Assembly: GCF_002304005.1 (NCBI RefSeq)
Contig: NZ_MRCQ01000021.1
Coordinates: 1-54,611 of the forward strand
Length of the DNA: 54,611 nt
Reading direction: 5' to 3'
Source: Flavobacterium sp. ACN6
GTDB lineage: Bacteria; Bacteroidota; Bacteroidia; Flavobacteriales; Flavobacteriaceae
Both the position numbers and the translations under genes were made by a program. The notes beneath the pieces are model-generated. The model did no database searches. It saw only the letters and a program-made list of their open reading frames with translations, and was not told where the DNA came from. Positions 33,559 through 41,447 of this stretch are shown piece after piece (within the stretch, counting starts at the first letter, position 1; every line of letters begins with the position of its first letter).

Positions 33559-34514
33559 TGGATTCAGAAAACACGAATAATACTGCGTTGCAGGAGGTTT
33601 TGAATACGTTAGAAATTGACCGAAAAAAAATAGCAGAAACTTATAAAACATGCTATATATTATTTGGTCTTGCGGGGTTGATTGTAGTTATTGGTTTGCT
33701 TATTAGGTTTCCAATGTTAGCTTTTTTTGGTGCTTTAGTTCCTGCAATTATTGGAATTGTAATGTATTTTCAAATAGAAGATGAAGCAAAAAAATATAAA
33801 TTTGCTTATAAAACAAATGTAGTTGCATCGGCATTAAAACAGATTAATGAAACTTTTTCGTTAACACCGCAAAGCGGGCTTCCTGAATATGAGTTTATAA
33901 GTTCTGAACTTTTTACAACAGAACCAAATCGCTATAAAACGCAGGATTTAATAAGTGGCAGCGTTGACAAAACTTCTTTTTGGTTTGCCGAGGTTCATGC
34001 CGAATACAAAACAGAAACCCGTACCAAAAATGGAACGCGTACCGAATGGTACACTATTTTTAAGGGAATTATTTTTGTCGCCGATTTCAATAAAAACTTT
34101 GAAGTGTCGACAGTCGTGCGCCCAAAAGATTTTGGAGATTCTATTGGGGAGTGGTTCTCTAAAAACGTTTTCAGTTTTGGAAACAGCAATTTAGTGCTGT
34201 TAGAAAATACAATCTTCGATGATATATTTGTCACCTATTCCAGAAACCAGATTGAAGCGCGATATATTTTAACGCCCGCCATGATGGAAAGAATTTTGGA
34301 GTTAAACAAAAAATGCGGCGACACCATTTCGATCTCTTTTATACATTCTAAAATGTATATTGCTTTCCCATTAGGTACCAATTATTTTGAACCACCCATT
34401 CATTCGTCACTCTTAGTTCCCGATTTACTTACCGATGATCTTTCGATTGTTGAGTTTATGCAGAATATTGTTCATGAACTGGATTTGAATACTAGAATTT
34501 GGGGGAAGAATTAA
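33558..34514 (+). CDS. DUF3137 membrane protein
   Basis: A 318-residue protein with two membrane helices (~30-50 and ~54-72, CYILFGLAGLIVVIGLLI and the following LAFFGALVPAIIGIVMYF). A cytoplasmic domain follows, with PEYEFISSELF, VHAEYKTETRTKNGTRTEWYTIFKGI and SISFIHSKMYIAFPL, the DUF3137 pattern. Function unknown. It overlaps lemA by one base, which implies a joint complex or a fixed ratio. Confidence 0.85.
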   Translation: MDSENTNNTALQEVLNTLEIDRKKIAETYKTCYILFGLAGLIVVIGLLIRFPMLAFFGALVPAIIGIVMYFQIEDEAKKYKFAYKTNVVASALKQINETFSLTPQSGLPEYEFISSELFTTEPNRYKTQDLISGSVDKTSFWFAEVHAEYKTETRTKNGTRTEWYTIFKGIIFVADFNKNFEVSTVVRPKDFGDSIGEWFSKNVFSFGNSNLVLLENTIFDDIFVTYSRNQIEARYILTPAMMERILELNKKCGDTISISFIHSKMYIAFPLGTNYFEPPIHSSLLVPDLLTDDLSIVEFMQNIVHELDLNTRIWGKN

Positions 34515-34594
34515 GGGATTTTGGAATATTTTTTTAAGCCGTTTAATAGATTTTGAGATTTAAAAATCTCAGCAGTTAGATTTTCAGGCAGTTT

Positions 34595-34723
34595 GTCATT
34601 TCGACCGAAGGGAGAAATCGCACTTGCAATTCCACATAGAAAATCTCCAATCTTTGGCGATCCACTAATGAGATTTGCTTCGCCAGTTCGCTATCGCTCG
34701 AGTCTCCCTTTGGTTGAAATGAC
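34595..34723. repeat. Inverted repeat GTCATTTCGACCGAAGGGAGA
   Basis: The 21-bp arms at 34595-34615 and 34703-34723 match at 19 positions when one is complemented. The enclosed 87 bases are GC-richer than the surroundings. From memory, the arm sequence is a repeat seen between genes in many Bacteroidetes. Confidence 0.7.
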
Positions 34724-34772
34724 AAGATTGATAGACTTTGTTGTAGAAAAATTTGACAATTTTTATGAAACC

Positions 34773-34856
34773 GAGTGTCTAGCCCTGATGGAAGCGGCAT
34801 CCTTTTGCGCCGGGGTTCGGCGTAAAAGATATAGCGGACAGCAGGAAATAGCTTCT
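34773..34856 (+). repeat. Structured intergenic element, copy 1
   Basis: It begins GAGTGTCTAGCCCTGATGG and ends CAGGAAATAGCTTCT, and is homologous to 45241-45335 (opposite strand). The central hairpin CTTTTGCGCCG / CGGCGTAAAAG is kept as a stem although its sequence differs from the other copy. GGAAGC near the start can pair with GCTTCT at the end. No downstream gene on this strand could be its target. Confidence 0.7.
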
Positions 34857-35144
34857 AAAAATTCCAAAAATTAAATTCCAAATTCTAAAATTCTTTGATT
34901 GTTACAATTTAAATTTAGTTTTCAAAAGCCTTCGACTACGCTCAGGTGACAATTGGGTGAAGTTTCAAATTCCAAATTCCAAGAAGAGAAATTTAAGTTT
35001 TTATAAGCCTTGGACTACGCTCAGGGTGACAATTGTGGATTGAGAAAAACCTCTGCACCTTTGAATCTCTGTACCTCTGTACCTTTGGTCCTCTGAACCT
35101 CTGAACCTTTGCCACTTTGAACCTCTGCAACTCTAAACCTCCCT

Positions 35145-35957
35145 CTACTTCAAAACAAACTCATTTTCTTTTAACTTTTTCAAGACTGCGGCGATGATTT
35201 TAGAACGGCATTCTGAGTTTTCAGTTGTTGATGCAGTTTTAACCCAATAACGAATATTAAGCTGAATAACACCCGCAGCGGCAACATCGGTAATTACGGC
35301 TGCGTTTCCGTGGTCTTTTTCGGTAACGTCTTCGCTGTTTCCAAGAACTTCTTTGACGAGTTCGATAGCGCGGGTATAATCAGAACCGTATTCGAGTCCG
35401 ACTGTGAAAGTTTGGAGCAGAAATCCTTCGCTGTTGTAGTTAATGAGCGTATTTTTAATTAAAAGTGCGTTTGGAATATAAATAATTTTGGAATCGCTTT
35501 TTACTTCGGTATCGCGCAGGTTAAGGTTGATGACTTCCCCTTTTACGCCGTTGCTTTCGATAATATCACCAATAGAAAACGGGCGCTTGAAAGCCAGCAG
35601 AATTCCCGCAAGGAAATTTTCGCCAATGTCTTTAAGTGCAAAACCAATTACAAAAGCGGAGATTCCAGCGCCGGCAAGCATACTTTGCGCGATTCCGTCA
35701 AGACCGATAATTCGGAACATGATAAGAATCCCAATAATAATAAGAACAGATTTAATTAGTCGGGCAATAAAAGTAGCCAAAAGCCGATCGTGCATTCTTA
35801 ATTTGAGTCGGTTGCCCGCAAAAATTCCGACACGGCTCGCAATAAACCATGAAACGAGAATAACCAGAACTGCCAGAATAAATTTTGGTGTAAGGTCGAC
35901 AATGCTATAATAATATCCTTCTAAATGTTTAAAAACGTCTTGCAGAAAATTTTCCAT
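35145..35957 (-). CDS. Small-conductance mechanosensitive channel (MscS family)
   Basis: About 270 residues. Three N-terminal membrane helices (~20-130); the third is the pore helix GAGISAFVIGFALKDIGENFLAGILLAF, read in two parts, leading into the MscS beta domain start FKRPFSIGDIIE. The C-terminal alpha/beta part (TVGLEYGSDYTRAIELVKEVL) is standard. It releases solutes on hypo-osmotic shock. ATG 35957 (MENFLQDV) was chosen over a start 15 codons upstream that adds a Phe-rich stretch. Monocistronic by context, convergent with the LemA/DUF3137 operon. Confidence 0.92.
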   Translation of the reverse strand: MENFLQDVFKHLEGYYYSIVDLTPKFILAVLVILVSWFIASRVGIFAGNRLKLRMHDRLLATFIARLIKSVLIIIGILIMFRIIGLDGIAQSMLAGAGISAFVIGFALKDIGENFLAGILLAFKRPFSIGDIIESNGVKGEVINLNLRDTEVKSDSKIIYIPNALLIKNTLINYNSEGFLLQTFTVGLEYGSDYTRAIELVKEVLGNSEDVTEKDHGNAAVITDVAAAGVIQLNIRYWVKTASTTENSECRSKIIAAVLKKLKENEFVLK

Positions 35958-36154
35958 AATATTAGGCTTAAAAAAGTAAAAATTTAAAATTAGAGATTTC
36001 AAAAGTGGAACGCTTTACAGGATTCTCTCAGAATCTTATAAAATCTAATACAGTAATCAGATAAAATCACAAATTATATCAATTTAACCTGCTATATTTT
36101 TATATTTGCTGTCTGAGTTTTTCAGAAAAATATTTTTATAAAAAGCACCATTTC

Positions 36155-39061
36155 ATGTTGACCCAATCTCATTTAGAGCAATTAGCTGCAGCGCTCGAAG
36201 GCACACTTTTATACGATGATCTTCATAAAACACTTTATTCTACAGATGCATCGGTATATCGGATTCGGCCAAATGCGGTGGCTTTGCCTAAAACGGTTGA
36301 AGATATCAGCAAATTAATTCGCTTTGCTGCAGCGCATAATATTTCGGTTACGCCAAGAACTGCGGGAACTTCTTTGGCAGGACAAGCGGTAGGAGACGGA
36401 CTTGTGGTTGATGTGTCGAAACATTTTACCAAAATCGTTGCTTTTGATGCCGAAAAGAAAACCGTTACGGTACAGCCTGGAGTAATTCGCGATGAACTGA
36501 ATTTATTTTTAAAACCTCATGGTGTATTTTTTGCACCTATTACATCGACTTCAAACCGTTGTATGATGGGCGGAATGGTGGGAAACAATTCTTCTGGAAC
36601 CACTTCGATTCGTTATGGTGTTACGCGCGACAAAATTGTGGAGATTAAAGCCATTTTAAGTGATGGTTCTGAAGTAGCTTTCGGCGAATTGACTTCGGCG
36701 GCATTTATCGAAAAAACCAAAGGCGATTCATTAGAAAATAAAATTTACAAAAGCATTTACGAAGAGCTTTCGGTAAAAGCGATTCAGGACGAAATTGTAA
36801 AAGAGTTTCCGAAACCAGAAATTCACAGAAGAAATACAGGTTACGCGGTTGATATTCTGCTAAAATCAGAGTTATTTGGCGGAACAGAACCGACAATTAA
36901 CTTAGGAAGGTTGCTTTGCGGCAGTGAAGGAACTTTGGCCTTTACAACAGAAGTTACTTTAAAAGTAGACGACTTGCCACCGGCGCATAATATTATGGTT
37001 GTGGGGCATTATCATACAATTCAGGAATCTTTGGAATCTGTTGTCGTGGCGATGAAACATCATTTGTATACTTGCGAAATGATCGACGACACGATTTTGG
37101 ATTGTACTAAAACGAATCGCGAACACATTAAAAACCGTTTCTTTTTAGAAGGCGAACCTAAAGCGATTATGCTGTTTGAAGTAGCTTCTCATACTTTAGA
37201 AGATGCAGAACTGCAAGCCAATGCTTTAATTGCCGATTTAGAAAAACACAATTTTGGTTACGCCCGTGTAAAAATTTACGGAGCAGATATCGATAAAGCC
37301 AATGAACTTAGAAAAGCCGGATTGGGACTTTTAGGAAGTATTGTAGGCGACAACAAAGCAGCCGATTCTATTGAGGATACAGCGGTTGAATTGAGTGATT
37401 TACCCGCTTATATTGCAGAGTTTTCTGCAATGATGTTAAGTCACGGACAAGAAGCGATTTACTACGCGCATGCAGGAGCAGGAGAATTACACTTGCGTCC
37501 GGTTTTGAATTTAAAGAAAACAGAAGATTTAAAATTATTTAGAACCATTGCAACAGATGTTGCGATTTTGGTTAAAAAATATAGAGGTTCATTAAGCGGC
37601 GAACACGGCGACGGAATTGTACGCGGGGAGTTTATTCCGTTTATGATTGGCGAAAAGAATTACGAATTGCTGAAAAGAATCAAATTGGCATTTGACCCGA
37701 ATTCGGTTTTGAATATCGGGAAGATTGTCAATGCCTTGAAAATGGATGAAAATCATCGTGTGGTTTCGGGCAGGGTAGAACCAGATATTAAAACCTTTCA
37801 GGATTTCTCCGATAGTTTAGGAATTTTACGCGCTGCCGAAAAATGCAATGGTTCTGGCGACTGCCGAAAAATGCCATCGGCGGGAGGAGCGATGTGTCCG
37901 AGTTATCGTGCGACCAGAAATGAAAAAGAAACGACTCGTGCACGTGCAAACGCTTTACGAGAATATTTGACCTATTCTGAAAAAGAGAACAAATTTGACC
38001 AAAAAGAATTATACGAAGTTTTTGAGTTGTGTGTAAGCTGTAAAGCCTGCGCCAGCGAATGTCCGAGTAATGTGGATGTGGCAACTCTAAAAGCGGAATT
38101 TTTATACCAATACCAAAAAGCAAACGGATTCTCGACCCGAAGTAAAATTTTTGCCAATAACGCAAAATTGAATAAAATGGGAAGTTTGTTTCCGTCGCTT
38201 ACGAATTTTATTTCGAATCAGTCGCTTGTTAAAAAATCAATGGGAATTGCACCAGAACGACAAGTGCCGCTTTTAGCGAAAAAGACTTTCAGAAAATGGT
38301 ATGAAAACAATAAACCTGCATCCAAAAATTTCCCAAACGGACAATTGTATTTATTTGTAGATGAATTTACGAATTACTACGATGTCAATATCGGAATCGA
38401 TGCTTTTGAATTATTAACGAAATTAGGTTACGAAGTTTTAATCGTTAATCACGAAGAAAGCGGAAGAACATATTTATCCAAAGGATTTTTGGAAGAAGCG
38501 AAAAAGATAACCGATATCAATGTCAACATTTTTAAAGCTCTAATTTCGAGTAACACGCCTTTAATTGGAATTGAACCTTCGGCGATTTTGACTTTTAGGG
38601 ATGAATATCTGCGTTTGGCATCGGACAAAGAAAATGCAGAAAGAATTTCGCAAAACGCTTTTACTATCGAAGAATTTTTCAAAAAAGAAATTATCGACGG
38701 AAAAATAACGCTCGATTCCTTTTCAGAAGAAACGAAAGAAATCAAAATTCACGGACATTGTCATCAGAAATCATTGAGTTCTGTTGAAGCGACTTTTGCG
38801 ATGCTGAATCTGCCTAAAAATAATACGGTGACTATTTACAATTCGGGCTGCTGCGGAATGGCGGGATCTTTTGGATACGAAAAAGAACATTATAAAGTGA
38901 GCATGCAGATGGGAGAAGATACACTTTTCCCAAAAGTACGTAACACTGCTGAAAACGTAAAAATCGCCGCTGCAGGAACAAGCTGTCGTCATCAAATTTA
39001 TGATGGAACAAAACGTGAGGCGCAGCATCCTGTTAGTATTTTGAGGAATTGCTTGAAATGA
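36155..39061 (+). CDS. FAD- and Fe-S-dependent 2-hydroxyacid dehydrogenase (fused GlcD/GlpC type)
   Basis: A 968-residue fusion. Residues ~35-230 are an FAD-binding PCMH domain (PRTAGTSLAGQAVG at 67-80, GGMVGNNSSGT). The FAD-oxidase C-terminal domain (~260-530) contains YYAHAGAGELHLRP and SGEHGDGIVRGEF. A 4Fe-4S region follows, with Cys clusters near 562-580 (CNGSGDCRKM) and 626-640 (CVSCKACASECPS). Two CCG-type segments end the protein (HGHCHQKSL, GCCGMAGSFGYE, GTSCRHQ). It resembles E. coli YdiJ-like and other D-lactate or D-2-hydroxyglutarate dehydrogenases feeding electrons to quinones. D-lactate is a product of MurQ upstream, so a link is possible but unproven. Monocistronic. Confidence 0.88.
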   Translation: MLTQSHLEQLAAALEGTLLYDDLHKTLYSTDASVYRIRPNAVALPKTVEDISKLIRFAAAHNISVTPRTAGTSLAGQAVGDGLVVDVSKHFTKIVAFDAEKKTVTVQPGVIRDELNLFLKPHGVFFAPITSTSNRCMMGGMVGNNSSGTTSIRYGVTRDKIVEIKAILSDGSEVAFGELTSAAFIEKTKGDSLENKIYKSIYEELSVKAIQDEIVKEFPKPEIHRRNTGYAVDILLKSELFGGTEPTINLGRLLCGSEGTLAFTTEVTLKVDDLPPAHNIMVVGHYHTIQESLESVVVAMKHHLYTCEMIDDTILDCTKTNREHIKNRFFLEGEPKAIMLFEVASHTLEDAELQANALIADLEKHNFGYARVKIYGADIDKANELRKAGLGLLGSIVGDNKAADSIEDTAVELSDLPAYIAEFSAMMLSHGQEAIYYAHAGAGELHLRPVLNLKKTEDLKLFRTIATDVAILVKKYRGSLSGEHGDGIVRGEFIPFMIGEKNYELLKRIKLAFDPNSVLNIGKIVNALKMDENHRVVSGRVEPDIKTFQDFSDSLGILRAAEKCNGSGDCRKMPSAGGAMCPSYRATRNEKETTRARANALREYLTYSEKENKFDQKELYEVFELCVSCKACASECPSNVDVATLKAEFLYQYQKANGFSTRSKIFANNAKLNKMGSLFPSLTNFISNQSLVKKSMGIAPERQVPLLAKKTFRKWYENNKPASKNFPNGQLYLFVDEFTNYYDVNIGIDAFELLTKLGYEVLIVNHEESGRTYLSKGFLEEAKKITDINVNIFKALISSNTPLIGIEPSAILTFRDEYLRLASDKENAERISQNAFTIEEFFKKEIIDGKITLDSFSEETKEIKIHGHCHQKSLSSVEATFAMLNLPKNNTVTIYNSGCCGMAGSFGYEKEHYKVSMQMGEDTLFPKVRNTAENVKIAAAGTSCRHQIYDGTKREAQHPVSILRNCLK

Positions 39062-39084
39062 CAAATGGCAAACGGATAACGCGT

Positions 39085-39281
39085 ATTTGAACGGATTGAC
39101 GCAGATTTTTATTTTTTTTCACGCAGATTTAAAAAGATTTAAGCAGATATGCGCAGATTATTTAATAAAAAATCTAAAAATTAAATCTGCTAAAATTTGC
39201 TAAAATCTGCTAAAATCTGCGTGAAAAAATTATCCACAGATTACAAAATACATAAAAAAATCTGCGTCAATCCGTTCAAAT
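39085..39281. repeat. Nested palindrome of CGCAGATTT family
   Basis: Outer arms 39085-39110 and 39256-39281 are 26-bp exact complements (core ACGGATTGACGCAGATTTTT). Inside, arms 39114-39130 and 39213-39229 pair over 17 bp (core TTTTTTCACGCAGATTT). Between them are further AGCAGAT / ATCTGCT matches. The whole 197 bp could fold into one long branched hairpin. It fills the spacer between two convergent genes. Confidence 0.8.
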
Positions 39282-39304
39282 CCGTGTCATCTGCGTGCTA
39301 AAAA

Positions 39305-40459
39305 TTACAACAAGACTTTTTTTCCGGTTTCTGCTGCTTTATAAATGGCATTAATAACTTTAATGTCTTTTAATCCTTCTTCTCCGGTAATATGATTTGG
39401 CAGTTTTTTATTTTCTAATAATAATTTTGCAATTTCATCCATTTGCGTTTGCTGTTGATTTATTACAGGAAATTTCAGAATACCTTTAGATGTCTTTCCT
39501 TCAAAAGGACCGTAACTCAAAGCCGGACTTAACTCAAAGAAACCTTCATCTGCGGAAGCGTAAAATCGGTCGATATTAAAATTAACAGACGTAGTGCAAT
39601 TGGATACGGCTCCGCTCGGAAATTCCATTTGCCAGGATATGCTTTCCTCTGTTTCTGAAAAAATCTGTTTGTTATAAACTTTTCCAAATTGCGCCGTAAC
39701 AGCAATTGGTTCTTCTGCTAAAACATATCGGCTAGCCTGAATACAATAAACTCCTAAGTCCATTAAGGGCCCGCCTCCTGATAATTTTTTATTGAGCCTC
39801 CATTCATTTCGATCGTTAAAATTGACAGTAGCTTTTGTATCAAGAGGATCATGTATTTTATAACCCAAAGAAGCTTGGATAAAACGCACTTGTCCAAAAA
39901 CTTTTTCTTGCCCCAATCGTTTTATTTCTAGATGTGTAGGTTCGTAATGCAAGCGGTAACCTATTGCTAACTGTACATTGTTATCCGTGCAGACTTTTAT
40001 CATTTCCTCACAATCTTGTACAGAAATTGCCATTGGTTTTTCGGTTATAACATGCTTTCCTGCTTTTGCAGCACGGATAGTAAATTCTTTATGAAGTCCG
40101 TTTGGCGTTACAACATACACTAAGTCAATGTCTTTGTTTTTTATAATTTCATCGAAGTTCTCGTAATTGTAAATGTTGTTCTCAGGAATATTATATTTCT
40201 TTTTCCATTTTTCAGCTTTTGAAGGAGTGCCCGTAACGATACCGGCAAGATGGCAATATTCAGAAACCTGAATTCCCTCTGCTAACATGGAGGCGTAATT
40301 TCCGAGACCGCAAAGTACGATATTTAATTTTTTTCCAGTATAAGGCGTTTTATCCGTTTCCGGCGCAGATAAAAAGGAAGGAAGAGCAGTTACAATGACT
40401 GATGCTCCAACGCCAATCCCAAATTTGTTCACAAATGATCTTCTTGAAATTTTTTCCAT
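39305..40459 (-). CDS. Gfo/Idh/MocA-family oxidoreductase, Tat-exported
   Basis: A 384-residue NAD(P)-dependent sugar oxidoreductase of the glucose-fructose oxidoreductase type. A twin-arginine signal SRRSFVNKFGIGVGASVIV precedes a Rossmann fold (LNIVLCGLGNYAS). The conserved AGKHVITEKPMA holds the catalytic-site Lys of EKP, and GGGPLMDLGVYCIQ is the GFOR C-terminal motif. Periplasmic and probably exported with its cofactor bound. The sugar substrate is unknown. No partner gene on this strand. Confidence 0.88.
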   Translation of the reverse strand: MEKISRRSFVNKFGIGVGASVIVTALPSFLSAPETDKTPYTGKKLNIVLCGLGNYASMLAEGIQVSEYCHLAGIVTGTPSKAEKWKKKYNIPENNIYNYENFDEIIKNKDIDLVYVVTPNGLHKEFTIRAAKAGKHVITEKPMAISVQDCEEMIKVCTDNNVQLAIGYRLHYEPTHLEIKRLGQEKVFGQVRFIQASLGYKIHDPLDTKATVNFNDRNEWRLNKKLSGGGPLMDLGVYCIQASRYVLAEEPIAVTAQFGKVYNKQIFSETEESISWQMEFPSGAVSNCTTSVNFNIDRFYASADEGFFELSPALSYGPFEGKTSKGILKFPVINQQQTQMDEIAKLLLENKKLPNHITGEEGLKDIKVINAIYKAAETGKKVLL

Positions 40460-40552
40460 ATAATTTATCTTTTAAGTTAAATATCAATTTATTAGTAAGC
40501 TCTTTTTTATAAATGTTACATTTGTGTTTGATTTTATTTGATTTATAATATT

Positions 40553-41262
40553 TTTTTGTTTCTTCAGATTTTTCAGATTAAGCAGATTACTTTTAATGAA
40601 TAAATTTGTGATAATCTTTTAATCTGTGGCAAAAAAATCTGCTTAATCTGCCAAATCTGCGAGAAAAATTTAGTTTCAGAATAAAGGATTTTTTTTGTTT
40701 CCCGCAGATTCAGCAGATCTAGCAGATAACTTTTAATGAATAAATCTCTGTTAAACTTCTTAATCTACAACAAGAGAAAATCTGCTCAATCTGCCAAATC
40801 TGCTAGAAAAAATTTAGTTGTAGATTAAAGGATTATTTTTTTATTTTCCGCAGATTCAGCAGATCTAGCGGATTACTTTTAATGAATAAATCTGTGTTAA
40901 ACTTCTTAATCTGCAACAAGAGAAAATCTGCTCAATCTGCCAAATCTGCGAGAAAAATTTAGTTGCAGATTAAAGGATTATTTTTTTGTTTTCCGCAGAT
41001 TCAGCAGATCTAGTAGATTACTTTTTAATGAATAAATCTGTGATAATCTTTTAATCTGTGGCAAAAATCTCCTCAATCTGCCAAATCTGCGAGAAAAATT
41101 TAGTTTCAGAAGAAAGGATTTTTTTTTGTTTCCCGCAGATTCAGCAGATCTAGCAGATAACTTTTAGTGAGTAAATCTCTGTTAAACTTCTTAATCTGCA
41201 ACAAGAGAAAATCTGCTCAATCTGCCAAATCTGCGAGAAAAATTTTAGCCTCAGATTAATAG
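40553..41262. repeat. Five tandem ~143-bp palindromic units
   Basis: Five copies with starts near 40560, 40702, 40848, 40993 and 41133 (period 140-146). A typical unit runs CCGCAGATTCAGCAGATCTA ... AATGAATAAATCT ... CTCAATCTGCCAAATCTGCG ... TTTAGTTGCAGATTAAAGGA. Within each unit the 5' CGCAGATT and 3' AATCTGCG parts are complementary, so every unit can form a hairpin. The first unit is the most diverged. No coding potential or stable reading frame runs through the array. It fills most of the 988-bp divergent spacer. Confidence 0.85.
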
Positions 41263-41359
41263 ATTAAAAAAACGTTGTGTCTTAGTGTCTTTGCGGCAAA
41301 TAAAAAAAATCGAAAAATTCGTGGCAAAAAATAATTCACAATAAAACAAAATGGTTTTA

Positions 41360-41367
41360 TATATTTG
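41360..41367 (+). promoter_or_regulatory. Promoter -7 core for APC permease
   Basis: TATATTTG, exact TAnnTTTG match, 80 bases before the permease ATG. No convincing -33. Confidence 0.4.
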
Positions 41368-41447
41368 AAATCAGGATAATTTTTGCATTATTTGCAAAAT
41401 AAAACCATAAAGTCCGAATTAAATTAATTTACAATACCGAATTATAT

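Larger units (their letters stand above)
34515..35144. repeat. Repeat-filled spacer, no gene
   Basis: No credible gene. Left to right: an inverted repeat with arms 34595-34615 and 34703-34723, the structured element at 34773-34856, AAATTCCAAATTC strings, two copies of a CTACGCTCAGG(G)TGACAATT string (34934-34955 and 35012-35033), and a run of degenerate CCTCTGAACC / CCTTTG units from 35049 to 35140. The mix resembles the spacers at 7798-8436 and 45990-46400. Confidence 0.7.

Noticed and set aside
34593..34874. A 93-codon plus-strand frame
   Set aside because: It crosses the inverted repeat at 34595-34723 and the structured element; the codons are those of repeat DNA.
35488..35910. A 140-codon plus-strand frame
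   Set aside because: It lies wholly antisense to the MscS channel gene, has Ile/Arg/Ser-biased composition and matches no family I know.
40553..41262. Possible CRISPR array
   Set aside because: The repeated unit is ~143 bp with no short repeat/unique spacer alternation and no cas genes nearby.
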